This document shows, piece after piece, positions 1-12,028 of a DNA stretch of 64,000 bases. How positions within the stretch are numbered: the first letter of the stretch is position 1; the number at the start of each line of letters is the position of its first letter. The position numbers and the translations under genes are program-made. The stretch lies in NCBI RefSeq assembly GCF_020085105.1, contig NC_058057.1, forward strand, positions 19,891,860-19,955,859, given 5' to 3'. The DNA is from Siniperca chuatsi (lineage: Eukaryota > Chordata > Actinopteri > Centrarchiformes > Sinipercidae). The notes beneath the pieces are model-generated. The model worked only from the letters and a program-made list of their open reading frames with translations. It ran no database searches and was not told the origin of the DNA.

Positions 1-575
1 ACTTTAATTGAGTATTTCCATTTTATGCTTCTACTCCACCACATTCATGTGACATTTACTAGATTTTACATTAAAAAACAACATATGGTTCCCAAACTTT
101 ATGGCTTGTGAACTCTTACACTTAGCACTGTCTATTTGCGGCCCCTTGATGTGTTTTAGATAATAACTTCATTTATTTTGCATCTTTCCAAACAAAGTTA
201 CAAAGTACAGCACTTTTCCCCTCAAAACTTTTAATATGATTTCATTTAAATACCTTTTCATGGCCCAAAATGGTAACACTATCCCAATATTTCACAAAAA
301 ATTAGAGAAAAGTCAAAGAAAAATTTGTGTCAGAGAACTTTTTTTTCTTCTTGTCTATCCCATTAATCATCTCAAGAACCCCCAGACTTAGGGGGCATTT
401 TTTGTAGACGAGTACTTTTACTTTTGATATATTGATACATTTTGCTGATAATACTTCTGTACTTTTAATTAAGTAGAATTTTTAATGCAGGACTTTTACT
501 TATAATGAAGTATTTCTACATTGTTGTATTGATACTTCTACTTAAGTAAAGGATCTGAGTACTTTTCCCACCACT
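1..575 (+). repeat. Truncated element with CCACCACTG end, copy 1
   Basis: The copy begins before the window and ends in TTTTCCCACCACTG at 575. It matches 10410-11220 with internal deletions. The repeated AAGTA/TACTT pattern and the CCACCACTG terminus are those of a very common non-autonomous DNA-transposon-like repeat in teleosts, probably hAT-type (recognition only). Confidence 0.65.
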
Positions 576-1070
576 GGTCTTTGTACATCTCAGCAGTAGA
601 TGGGGCTATTTAGCTGTGATTGTCCACCTTGATGCTTTAAACACTGCTTGTTTCCCCTGCAGCCTCGTGTTTGGCAAGGAGTCACTTCTTTGTGAAAGTA
701 AACCAGTTGAGGTCAAACTTTAGCAGCGTATCTTCGGGCGGATCTGTGCTGTCATTAAGCTCAGTGTCCCACAGTGTCTGTCCAACCTCAGCTGATGGAG
801 ATCCACTCTCATCTTACATGTACATGATGAAAGAAGCCACAAGAGGGCGCTCCTGTTTAACTAGATTGGGGTTTTACAGAGAGGAGGAACAACCAGAGAA
901 ACCCCACTTTTGTATACATTTCCTAAAGTATATGGTACAGAAGAATGAGAAGGGGGAACACATCACCAGAAAACATCATTTAGACTTAAAAAAGTGAAAT
1001 CGAAATAAAGTATAAAAGAAATATAACAAGAAACCCAAAAAGACAAAAAAACATTTTATATCTTACAGTG
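576..1070 (+). repeat. Duplicated block, copy 1, with 108-codon open frame
   Basis: This is nearly identical to 11221-11715 and lies directly after the same element end. It holds an open frame at 671-997 preceded by a pyrimidine tract and CCCCTGCAG, which looks like a splice acceptor. The 108-residue product is unfamiliar, serine-rich at the start and basic at the end. It differs from the second copy at one residue (Met versus Ile). Whether it is coding is unknown. Confidence 0.6.
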
Positions 1071-3590
1071 TACAATGCTTTGATCTGGCCAGCATGCTTT
1101 TCTGGCTCTTCTGACCCACAATCCTCTGCGCAGCGGAAGATAGTCACATCGACTGATCCACCGAGAGAGCACAGACAGATGACAGCTCATTGACAGATGA
1201 CAGCACGATTACAAATAAAGGGATCCAATGATATGCAAAAGCCTCATTTGAATTCCTGTAAAAGCTTATTCTGCCAGTTAGCTGTTTTATATTTCATAAC
1301 TATTCTCAATCCTGCCAACACTGTTAGTAGTGATGGGAATCACGGCTCTTTGAAGGGAGCTGGATGTTATGGCCCCGTTCTTTTCCGAGAGCCTGAGATT
1401 CAACTTACCAACCATTTACCACAGTGTATTAACACCATGGTCAAGCCAATCTTATGCTAATCAGGTACTTAACAGTGATGAGGGAGGTGCAGCCAGAAAA
1501 CAATAGGCCTGATTACTGGGCCATCATGGAAACAAAAGAAGGTCAGTTTCAGGTGAAACTAGGCAGGGTAAACAGCAGACACTCAGGAAGACTCCTCCCT
1601 AGGGCCTAAGCAACACAGAGTAGCTTAAATTTCTGAGTTCTTAGACCATTTTCACAATTGAGAATGACTTCCGGATGGGAGCCGAAACGTCTTGATTCTG
1701 AAAACAGTGTCCAGATGACTACGACCGAAACCTTTTCTACGATGGAACATTCCTGGACGAATGAGGGACTACACCGTCTTGTTTTGAATAACCAGCACAG
1801 TACAGTTTCGTCCATTCTGCCTTTCACTTCCTGCCTCATTCTGAATTTCGAGCATCATTGGAATCACGTGACTGCAAACAACGTATTGGAGCGCGCCTAG
1901 CTAATTGTGATCCTGTGAGTGAGTGAGTGAGTTTCACCTACAGCTCAGAGAGGCTTTGCATCCAAAAAATGCCAGGAGAAAACAAAAGCACCACAGCTAT
2001 ACACTATAAGAATCCATCTTTACATAGTATTCAAGTACATGTGTACCTGTTTAGCCAATACATCTATGATAATCCTTCATTAATCAGTTCAACAATGTAT
2101 ATTCACTGGGATCATAATGGGATCATTATAAATACAGTGATGACTTCCATTTAGCCAAAAAATACACTTTATACCTTTTATTCAATTCCTTCCAAGTATT
2201 CATTCATATATTATATGAGTCTGGACAGACATGGATGTAAACTGTGACTTGATTGGTTGGCGGAGGCATACAACCGTGGACCAATAATTCTAGTTATGTA
2301 CATGTCATACCAAACATTTGGCCCATCACACATGGGACAAGACATTGCTATGTCAAACATCAAAAATATGACAAGAAATGTTTAGGTATCACATATACAA
2401 GACTAAAAGAAAAACATCAGTCATTACATTTTACACACATCTAAATAATTTCAGGTAAAGTGTTTATGCATGAAATTTCAATTAAACTGGGCTCTGAATA
2501 GCAGAATAAAGAAAATAAATGCTACAAGACTAAAGTTTCTCTGCTTTTTTACAGATCTTTCTGGAAGTAACTGCTTGCTAATGTTTTCAATGTGAATAGC
2601 AAGATTTATAAATTGCTGATAACTTCAAGTGATTTTCTTATTTGATGAGAAAGAACTATAAACAAATAATCGAACAACAGCAGAATACACACACACTTTA
2701 TACCAGACAAGAACAGCAGCAGTGCAGATCTGTAGTTACAGTGCCATTTTTAAAAAATGCATCAACTATTATTGATTGAAATGAAGATTTTCAGGTATAT
2801 ATTCCTGAAGTTAAGTTGTGGTAGCAGTCCCAGAGTAAACAGTGTGGGTTTTACAGACAGACTGAGACCACCATATCACGTTTGTATTGTAATTAAAATG
2901 GGAGATTTAAGGTGGTATCACCTCTGTATAACCTTAAATGTGACCTCTCTGACTTTATGAAGTATTTTGGAAGTTTTGCAAAGTATCACTCTCAGGCAAG
3001 TTTCTTCAGAAGAAAGAAGACAAAACAGAGTATTTATTCCTACATGTTTTGTTTTCCTACAATATTGGAATAATTGGAGTTGAGTTTATAAGCATTGTTT
3101 TCATGGGATCACAAGACATGATGTTCTTGTATGTAATCATCTATAATAAGCAGATAACAATCCATGTAATTTTGAGCCACTGTTATTATATTATAGCTAT
3201 TATATGTTACAGCAGTTGCAGATGAAAATAATATCCCTACATTGTATACTCAACACCAGAGTGTCTGTGGTCATCAACCGTTCCAAGCAGAGACTGCCTC
3301 ATTTCAAAAACTGCATGGCCTTCCCTATACTGTTTTTGGGTTCTATATTTGTCCTACAGATAAAATAAATAATGCTTTTCAGAAAATGTTACCTACATTT
3401 TCATCAAATTGTTCCTTTCCTTTATATTGACATTTTAAATGTTGTTATAATGCATTTCTTTACCTTTTGTAAAGCACTTTGAATGCCTCTGTTTGAAAGG
3501 TGCTGTACAGATAAGTTTGCCTTAACCTCTACATTACTAACTCAAAGCTCGGATACATGTAGTGTATCAGAGCTTTATGTGGACACCGGA
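1071..3590. other. Spacer upstream of nt5c1b, no gene seen
   Basis: AT-rich sequence with only short, unconvincing open frames. A fragment around 1327-1420 (GTGATGGGAATCACGGCTC) resembles a teleost repeat terminus. A short GTGA repeat lies near 1914-1930. A dispersed repeat at 1655-1780 is listed separately. Confidence 0.5.
1655..1780 (+). repeat. Dispersed repeat (GGATGGGAGCCGAAACGTC family), copy 1
   Basis: About 125 bp that recurs in reverse orientation at 20811-20935 and as a palindrome at 26110-26321. Shared core words include AGTGTCCAGATGACTACGAC and CCTTTTCTACGAT. The family is not identified; a non-LTR-derived or SINE-like fragment fits. Confidence 0.6.
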
Positions 3591-3599
3591 ACATTACAC

Positions 3600-3956
3600 C
3601 CATATGTGATTGTTCAACGTCTTATTCCAAAATCATTGGCATTAATACACAGCTATAACAGCGTCCGCTCTTCTTGGAAGGCTTTCAACAAGATTTTGTA
3701 ACCTGGCTGCAGGGATTTGCTCCCATTCAGCCACAGGAGCATTAGTAACGTTTATCACTGAGGTTGGGCGATAAGGCCTGGCTTGCAGTCGGCATTCCAA
3801 AACCAAACTGGGAAAACCAGTTCTTTATGGACCTGGCTTTCTGCTTGGGGGTATTATCATGTTGAAACAGTAAAGGACGTTCCCTAAACTGCTGCCACAA
3901 AGTTGGAAGCACTCTATTGTCTAAAACATGACTGTTTGCCACGGGTGTCCACATAC
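3600..3956 (-). mobile_element. Tc1-like transposase remnant
   Basis: The minus strand encodes a decayed piece of a Tc1-family transposase: VLPTLWQQFRERPLLFQHDN followed by a KARSIKNWFSQFG-like stretch, typical of the catalytic-core C-terminal half (the D of HDN is one catalytic acid). Frame and ends are lost downstream. It lies 200 bp before the nt5c1b start codon, in the likely promoter region. Confidence 0.75.
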
Positions 3957-4154
3957 TTCTGGCCACTCTCTCTCTCGCTCTCTCCCAACCAACCAAGTGC
4001 AAGTGCAGCCCAGACTTGCCTACGTCACTGCTGGAAGACACGCCCACCAGGCTGTCTTTTAGTTTTAGTTAATTTCCGGAAAATGTACTAGCTGCCACTG
4101 CCTCACCTTTATTCTGGGTTTGTAAAGGTCTTGAGACCTTGAGTTTATAAAAAA

Positions 4155-7100
4155 ATGAGTGAAATGAAGCCAAACCATTCAGCTCCAACTGAAGACAGCG
4201 GAGAGGAGAAAGACTGGGCTGCGGCTAAAGCTTTTTTTGACAACCTCAAAACAAACAAACCGAGACCTGTAAGTATTTTGCTGAAGCTTCTGTGTTAGCT
4301 GCGCATGCTTTCTTGCATACCATTTGTGGCTTTTACGTGCTAAACAAGTTTAGTAATGCATGCACATTTAATGTTGTTATTCTTTTTCCACCTTCCCATT
4401 CACTCACAGCCCAAACCCCAGTATGCTGTCACTATCGCCGTCTCCTCTCGCACCCTCTTCAACATGGTGGCAGAGAGGAAGATCTATGAGGAAGAAGGAG
4501 TAGAGAAGTACGTGACCTATCAGCTGGAGCATGAAAGTGAGCCTCTGAAGCCAGGAGCTGCTTTCCCCTTCGTCAAGGTAGGCCTGAGCCCCGGGACTGT
4601 CTACTTGTTGGACGTCTCTGATGGGTGTTTGCAGGGTGTGGTCCCTGAAATGTATTTATTCAGTTGTCACAGTCCACACCAGGAAAAACTTGCTTTCCAG
4701 AAACAAACAGCAATCTTTGATAGTAGACTTCATGATAGTTTCAAGCCCTGCATCCACACCTACAGTCTAGTTTCTGATGTTACACTTCAGGCCACACCTC
4801 AGTAAGTCATGTAAAGGCAGGTCTTTGACTTTGACTCTTACTTCCTTTAATAGACTCTCCTATAGGACACACTGTTCATTCATTCTTTAAATGTTAGCTA
4901 TCAGGAAGTCATGTCGTCCACCTCTGATGTGATGGAGGTTCCTCACTGATGTATAAATTCCTCATTTAAAGACTACCGCACCACAAACTACAGCCTCAAA
5001 AATGACCAGAAAATTCCCCTCTTTAAAACCGTTTCAACTAAAACTGAACATTATAAACTTTGAGGAAGAAGAATGTTTTGCAGGGCTGTTTTATTAGACT
5101 GGGTTGATTTTTGTTAGGTGTACCTATTAACCAACTTTGAAGATATTTAACATTTGTCATATACTATTTTTGCTTAGTATGTTCATGACTAATATTTGAT
5201 ACTGCAACACCCATTGGAAATGTATATTAATTGTCCTTTTTTGAGCAAAAACACAGTGTATTGCTTGGCAGCTGTGTGGGTTTTAATGCCCGTGAGTATA
5301 TTATTAGACAGTTGTGTGTAGTTCAGTTAGTGTGTGATGTCAGCAGTATAGCTTGACCGATACCGGAGTTTTTAGTCAGATACTTGATAGTTTGACAAAT
5401 CTGATCATCTGAATCTGACATATCACCAGATAGTATGTAAACACAACATAAACATTTTTAATAAAGATCCCTCAAACTGTCATAGCATCATAGTTTCTAA
5501 ACTACCTCAAACATGTCCTCTGCATTTCTGTTCTGTAATAACTTGTTGCTTGTTAGCAGACGTATAGACTGATTCCAATATATCTGTGATAAGCTAACAC
5601 CGTGCGACACCCTGATGAAGGCCTTCGTGGCTTATAAAGCACATTCCTTTGTTTCAGTGTTGCTTTAATGCCTTGTTCTCTTTGGAAACTATATGACTTA
5701 ACTGAAAGAAAGTTGTGGTTCAGTGTTGTAAAGTTTGTCTCGTAAGCTCATGTTGAACGCTCTGACACAATATCCTGGCTTTTTTTTTTTTATGTCTGTC
5801 CTCACACACAGGCGCTGATGAATGTCAACTCTCGACTGAGGAAGCTCTACCCAGACAGCGAGGAGCTGTTTGACATCGTCTTAATGACTAACAACCATGC
5901 CCAAGTTGGAGTGCGCCTCATAAACAGCATTAATCACTACGGTACGCTGCGTCCTAAACCAAAACATTGTTGATTATTTAGCACTGCAGCAACAGGCACA
6001 ATCGAGACCAGCACTCAGTCTAGTAATTGCACACTAGAAATGAAGAAGAGGCGTTACAGTGCAATTTGAATGGGATTTCTTTCTTCACACATCTCCATCT
6101 TGCTTTTATGCTTTCAGATTTGACCATAGAGAGATTCTGTATGACAGGAGGGAAAAGTCCTACAGGCTACCTAAAGGCCTACATGACAAACCTTTACCTC
6201 TCCAAGGACTCAGAGAAAGTCACAGAGGCCATAGAGGAAGGTAAGTCGGATTATTTCTATTACACACAACCTTTTTTTTTTTTTTTTTTTTACTTTTTTT
6301 GTATAATGAATACATCAGTTACATACAGTTACAGTCTTGTAATGTATTTGTACTACACTGATATTTGCACACTTGCATGTTGATTTTGTGTGTGACTCAT
6401 TCTCACACTGTGCTGCAAGACGGAGCTGCTTGAAGACAGTCCGGGATGTACGGGTCCCTGTCATCCAAATACACACAGATATGAAATGTTCATTCAAATG
6501 TAGAGCTGAAATTAATGGATTAGTTGTTTGACAATTGTAAAAGTAAAAATGTAAATTTGCTGCTTTTATGTGTTTTCTATCACTGTGCATTGAATATCTG
6601 GGTTTTTGACTGTTGGTTGGTCAAAACATGGTATTTAAAAACCTCACTTTGGGCTTTGGGATATTGTGATGGGAATTTTTCATATTATCACAGGAGGCAC
6701 GTGTTAGATTCTGTTTTCACACCAACATCTTTCAAATTTCATTTTGCATTTTGCTGTCCTTGCATAAGAACAACCAGATAGATAGGTTATTCTGTTGCTC
6801 ACTTAGTGCTACCATTGAAATTAGATGATCTACATGTAATAGACAGTTTTCTGACGTATACCACCACCTAAAGGCTCCAGATTTATTTATAATGAAGTGG
6901 ATGATCAGAACGAGCTAGCCTTGATGGGCATGCTCCCTCTTGCACTTAGATAGATTTATATCCAGACCCCAACAGGTTTACACTTTCTGTTAAGTCTTTC
7001 ATTCTTACCAAGCGTCAGTAATGTGAAGAATTTAGTGTTACAACCATAACTGATTCTCAAACAAAGCAGTATTCTCGAAGTAGTGTTGTCTTTTGGGAAG

Positions 7101-8450
7101 GAAACAATATTTCAGAATTTTCCTTTAACAACATGGCTGAACTGTGTCAGTAAAAACTCTACATTTTGAAATCTTCATGAAAAGGCAGAGGTATCAGAGA
7201 AAAACCTAACGTGCAGTGGCAGTTAAAACATTGTTAATAAAATACAAAGTTGAAGATGCCTGGTATAAAATTTCAGACTCCATAAAACATTGTGATGGAT
7301 GCACATTATCCAGCAAAGCATCAACCCTCCTCTCCCTTCCTTCAGGCATCGCTGCAGCCACAATGTTTATGCCGCAAACGGAGACTCAGCTGAGCGACAC
7401 TCAGCTGAGAGTGGCGTTTGATGGCGACGCCGTCCTCTTCTCAGACGAGTCGGAAATCATTGTGAAGGAACATGGCCTGGACTCTTTCTTTAAGCACGAG
7501 AAGGAGTTTGAGAACAAACCTCTCGCTCAGGTTGGTTGTTTCTATGTACTTAAACGTAGTTTTGTTTTTTATTTGCACATATACGTATACAGCAGCATAA
7601 AACCAGATAACAGAAATAAAACAGATGTGACAGGAGATGTCAAGAAGCCACAGGCTTATACAATGGTCCTCCCCTCAACTTAAGAAAAAAATACTAAACT
7701 AATAAATAAAACATGATTCAGCAAAATACAAAGGAAATAAATGATAATACGAAACACATAATCTGAAAAGAAGAGTTCACCAAAATCTATCAGCTATTAG
7801 GAGCAGCAACAACACCTGTATGGGGCAAAACAAGCCCTGGGAAATGTCTTCAGGGTTTAGGAACCTGCTCTGCTGGTTCTAAACACTAAATCAACTGAGG
7901 AATCATTTTTGTCCTCGTGTGCCTTTGTTTGTGTGTGTGTGTGTGTGTGTGTTTTACTCTTTACTTGTATTATGTATAATATCATTCCAAAAGCAATTGC
8001 ATATTTACAGAGTAGTTTTTCAATTAGTGAAAGGTGCTCCACAGACTCCTCAAAACTTTTTAAATGAACTTGATTCTTTGGCTCTTTCAGGGTCCCTTAA
8101 AGTGTTTCCTGGAGGCTCTGGGGAAGCTCCAGAGAAAATTCTACGCCAAGAACGAGCGTATGAACTGTCCCATCCGAACCTTCCTGGTCACGGCCCGCAG
8201 CGCTGCCAGCTCCGGGGCTCGCGTCCTGAAGACTCTCCGCAGCTGGGGCCTGGAGATCGACGAGGCTCTCTTCCTGGCCGGGGCTCCTAAAGGGCCCCTG
8301 CTGCAAAAAATAAAACCACACATCTTCTTTGACGACCAGATGTTCCACATTGATGGGGCCAAAGAAATGGGAACCATATCTGCACACGTCCCCTATGGGA
8401 TCGGACAGAAGTACCACAAGGGGGAACTCAAGCAGCCCGCAAAAAAGTAA
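4155..8450 (+). CDS. nt5c1b: Cytosolic 5'-nucleotidase I, nt5c1b-like (complete, 6 exons)
   Basis: Coding exons: 4155-4268, 4410-4577, 5812-5941, 6118-6240, 7346-7530 and 8091-8450. All introns are GT-AG and phases match, giving 359 codons plus stop, close to the usual length of the cytosolic 5'-nucleotidase I core. The family dephosphorylates AMP and other nucleoside monophosphates in the cytosol, and AMP turnover feeds adenosine production. Visible motifs: [15 protein letters not shown] (about residues 201-215) with the acidic DGD of the nucleophile motif, [11 protein letters not shown] (274-284), the conserved lysine in AGAPKGP (303-309), and FFDDQMFH (319-326). [18 protein letters not shown] lies in exon 3. 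Wording such as [23 protein letters not shown] and FYAKNER fits NT5C1B better than NT5C1A, and rdh14 in the same window supports that. There is no signal peptide. The start is the first ATG of exon 1. A polyadenylation signal follows at 8514. Residual doubt is over the paralogue, not the family. Confidence 0.93.
5345..5450. repeat. Possible GACCGATACCGG repeat fragment
   Basis: Short stretch in nt5c1b intron 2 starting GCTTGACCGATACCGG that resembles the body of a common teleost hAT-type repeat. Too diverged for firm boundaries. Confidence 0.3.
6500..6720 (+). repeat. Teleost dispersed repeat (GGACTGTTGGTTGGTCAAAAC type), copy 1
   Basis: Lies in nt5c1b intron 4. It shares GAATATCTGGGTTTTTGACTG, GTTGGTTGGTCAAAACA and TTGGGCTTTGGGATATTGTG with copies at 48120-48640 and 51053-51375. 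The latter also carry the AATCGATTAAT-rich end. Non-coding; class not certain. Confidence 0.55.
7930..7952. repeat. (GT)n microsatellite
   Basis: About 12 GT units in nt5c1b intron 5. Confidence 0.9.
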
Positions 8451-8513
8451 TAACCAAAAAATGCTTAAAATATACACTACGTTGTCACCTGCATATAAAG
8501 AGATTTGCTCTAA

Positions 8514-8519
8514 AATAAA
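8514..8519 (+). other. Polyadenylation signal of nt5c1b
   Basis: AATAAA lies 64 nt after the nt5c1b stop codon, giving a very short 3' UTR. It is the first canonical hexamer after the stop. Confidence 0.6.
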
Positions 8520-8569
8520 ATATTGTGTTCAGGAAAAAAATATTTATTAAAAAGATAACAGTAATTTCT

Positions 8570-9270
8570 AGAGGATTTAATAATAATAAACTTTATTTAT
8601 AGAGCACCTATCAAAACAAAGTACAAAGTGTTTCATAGAGAGAGAAATTAAATACCACAGTGAATCATAAAATACGTAAAAACCAATAAAATAAACAGAC
8701 AGCTCAAATAAGATCAGGAGATGCTTTCCAATAAAAACATGTTTTGAGAAGAGAAGTCGTTCCAGAGCCTCTGGGCCCTGATGGCTAAAGCTCTGTCCCC
8801 CTTAGTTTTCATCCTGGACTCAGGGGATTAAAAGTTCTAAAATATAATCTGGAGCCAGGCCAAGAAGAGCATTAAAAGTAATCGATAAGATCTTAAAATC
8901 AGTCCTAAAACAAATAGGGAGCCAATGTAAAGAGGCTAAAACAGGTGTGATATGATCGTACCTCTTGGTCCTGGTTAAAAGCCGAGCAGCTGAGTTCTGT
9001 ACAGTCTGCAGTCGTTTTTTGATTAAGACAAGTGAACAGGCTGTTACAATTATCAAGGCGTGAGGAGATAAAAGCATGTACAACAGTTTCTGCATCACTG
9101 AGATTTAAAATAGTAATAACATGATTGGACAAGCTCAGCGATATGTTGCTCAAAACATAAATTGCTATCAAAAAGGACACCCAAGATTTCTTGCAACAGA
9201 CTTGATATGTTGTGACAGATAGCCAGTACATGGCAGTATGTGGGGCCCAATAACAATTGGGCATTACCAA
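8570..9270 (-). mobile_element. CR1/L2-type LINE 3' fragment
   Basis: The minus strand encodes the end of a non-LTR reverse transcriptase in at least two frames. One holds SDAETVVHAFISSRLDNCNS (about 9110-9050). The other holds LQTVQNSAARLLTRTKRYDH, then LASLHWLPI and a FKIL...LGLAPDYI stretch. These are hallmarks of L2/Rex-type LINE ORF2 C-termini. A frameshift breaks it. The AATAATAATAAACTTTATTT tail near 8578 marks its 3' end. Only the 3' part is present, as expected for 5'-truncated LINE copies. Confidence 0.8.
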
Positions 9271-10349
9271 TTTAGGTAATTAATTGGTAATGCAGTCTAC
9301 AAAGTTTACTTTTTTGGGTTTTATAGAATATTTTCTACTGTTTTCTTTAGTATAGGGAATTATTGATGAGGGAGGGAATTTTCTCAAAGCAAGAGTTACA
9401 ATAGGTGCCATACACTATTTCACTTAATACTGTTTTGGAATAGAAACACCAGACTCATAACCTATAGGTGCCTTTTTAACCAAACTATCTGTGTACCTGT
9501 TTACCTTTTGAGAGGTTTTTTCCTCATTTATATTGGAGTTTATTTTCTTTACACTTTTATACAATAAACACGTTTATTTTATTTATCTTGTTTTGTTGCT
9601 ATTGGTCCTTGGCATATTCAGTATGACCCTGGTGGGAGAATGTATCTGCTGTAGTAGTTGTTTTTTCTGCATAGACTTAAAAATTGCCAATTCCAACCAA
9701 CAATTTCCAACATTTTTGGTGTCTGGCATTAATTTTGCATATTTAATGGGACGTATTAAAACATATTAATACCTGCTATCAGTTTTAAAGGGACATTTAT
9801 CAGGGTAGAATGTCTATGGCTTACAGGGAACACTGATGTTGTCTTTCTTTGTTACTGGCTTTAAACTTAACGCTTTATATTTATCCTCACACTTTTAGAC
9901 TCATGTTCTGTGAGTTGTTTACACTTTTACATTGTATCTGTATATGAGACAGCCCACTGTAACTACACTTTTCTATCATGTGATCGTGTTTTTATATAGG
10001 ACTAACTACATATACTGTCTATGTTTGCAGATTGCATTTGATGTATTTCATATTGCAAAAATATGTAAATTTATGCAACATCATCAAGGACAAATAAACT
10101 CACTTGTTTGTAATTGTTCATATCATGTCTGGTAACATTTCATTTGTGCCAGATCAAGAGATGTTTTGCATTGATTGTACTCATGTTGTGGTAACACAAT
10201 AAAATTATTTTTGCACCATTTCACTTTCACTATACTCTGAATACTATCTAGCCTGCGCCTTTAACCTTATCAGCTTTGGTAATGAGTGCAGAGGGAGCAG
10301 TTGGATGAATAAAGGAAAGTGATGGAACCCCAGTGGCTGGTCTTAAACA
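9271..10349. other. Spacer downstream of nt5c1b, no gene seen
   Basis: AT-rich DNA with short random open frames only. I see no splice-flanked exon and no recognised repeat. Confidence 0.5.
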
Positions 10350-11220
10350 AGTGGTGGAAAGTAATTAACTATATTTACTAAGTACTTTAGTACAATTTTG
10401 AGGTACTTGTACTTTAATTATTTCCATTTTATGCTACTTTATACTTCTACTCCACCACACTTTTTACTCCACTACATTCATGTGACATTTACTAGATTTT
10501 ACATAAAAAGAAACATATGATAAGCTTACATTTAAGTCATGTTAAAAAATAAACAAGTGGTTCCCAGACTTTATGGCTTGTGAACTCTTACAAAAAGCAG
10601 TGTCTATTTGGGGCCTACATTTTAGATGTTTATGAGTTGTTAGCAGTTCTTCTAAATAATGACTTCCCCTCTAAACTTCTTATATGGTTTCATTCAAATA
10701 ACTTTTTGAGGCTACTTTTTTTTAAGTTATTCAATATTTCACAAAAATGCAAAGATAAAAGTCAAAAAATGACAAAAATAATTAATACAAATTTGTTTCT
10801 TCTTCTTGTCCCATTAACCATCTCACAACCCCCCCAGACTTTATCTTGTGACCTTTTGGGGGGACCAGACCTCTAGCTTTGGAATCACTAGATTAAACTA
10901 CCAAAGTGTATATAAAGTAATTAAAAGTAGCTTTATCTAAACCAGCTACAACAGCAAAATGCTACATGGTATGGATGCATCAATATTACAATCTAATAAT
11001 GTAATATAATATATCAAGTCACAGGGGGCATTTTTTGTAGACATAGTACTTGATAGACATAGTACTTTTGATATATTGATACATTTTGCTGAAAATACTT
11101 CTGTACTTTTAATTAAGTAGAATTTTTAATGCAGGACTTTTACTTATAATGAAGTATTTCTTCATTGTTGTATTGATACTTCTACTTAAGTAAAGGATCT
11201 GAGTACTTTTTCCACCACTG
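10350..11220 (+). repeat. Element with GTGGTGG...CCACCACTG inverted ends, copy 2
   Basis: It starts AAGTGGTGGAAAG near 10350 and ends TTTTTCCACCACTG at 11220, giving short inverted termini around about 870 bp of AT-rich, non-coding sequence. Same family as 1-575, 12029-12950 and 36103-36800. No transposase is present, so it is non-autonomous. Confidence 0.65.
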
Positions 11221-11715
11221 GTCTTTGTACATCTCAGCAGTAGATGGGGCTATTTAGCTGTGATTGTCCACCTTGATGCTTTAAACACTGCTTGTTTCCC
11301 CTGCAGCCTCGTGTTTGGCAAGGAGTCACTTCTTTGTGAAAGTAAACCAGTTGAGGTCAAACTTTAGCAGCGTATCTTCGGGCGGATCTGTGCTGTCATT
11401 AAGCTCAGTGTCCCACAGTGTCTGTCCAACCTCAGCTGATGGAGATCCACTCTCATCTTACATGTACATGATGAAAGAAGCCACAAGAGGGCGCTCCTGT
11501 TTAACTAGATTGGGGTTTTACAGAGAGGAGGAACAACCAGAGAAACCCCACTTTTGTATACATTTCCTAAAGTATATAGTACAGAAGAATGAGAAGGGGG
11601 AACACATCACCAGAAAACATCATTTAGACTTAAAAAAGTGAAATCGAAATAAAGTATAAAAAAAACTTAATACAATAAGAAACCCCAAAAGACAAAAAAC
11701 ATTTTATATCTTATT
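11221..11715 (+). repeat. Duplicated block, copy 2, with 108-codon open frame
   Basis: Second copy of the 576-1070 block, with the open frame at 11315-11641 intact. Similarity stops abruptly near 11715, inside ATTTTATATCTTA. The pair is in direct orientation about 10.6 kb apart and encloses nt5c1b. Confidence 0.6.
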
Positions 11716-12028
11716 TATGTCTTATATTTCCTCTTGTTTGTTTTGTTTTTATAACTGAGCTCCCACTCGGCCCATTTTTCCAGGTACTAAAATATCCCTG
11801 CTAAGCACCGCAAGAACAACAACATGCAAATCACTCCGCCTTCAGTGAACTAACATTAGGCCTAATTGGAAGTTAATGAGATATCCTGCAGTTCCATGTG
11901 TATTAAAAATATCAGAGTCTTCCTTCTTGGACTAAAATAACACCTAGCATAAGGTATATAGGCCTATACAGAAAATAACATTATTATTTTAAAGGGTTTT
12001 TAAGTATTTCTATGTTTTAACAGGCTGT

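Noticed and set aside
3742..4047. 101-codon minus-strand frame as a host gene
   Set aside because: The middle is Tc1 transposase and both ends run into unrelated sequence, so it is a transposon remnant.
4143..4156. TTTATAAAAAAATG as a TATA box for nt5c1b
   Set aside because: It abuts the start codon and leaves no room for a 5' UTR.
4155..8450. Assignment of the nucleotidase as nt5c1a
   Set aside because: Several blocks read like NT5C1B, and rdh14, the mammalian neighbour of NT5C1B, is in the window.
8097..8477. Minus-strand frames opposite the last nt5c1b exon
   Set aside because: Shadow of the conserved nucleotidase coding strand, which matches the family to the end.
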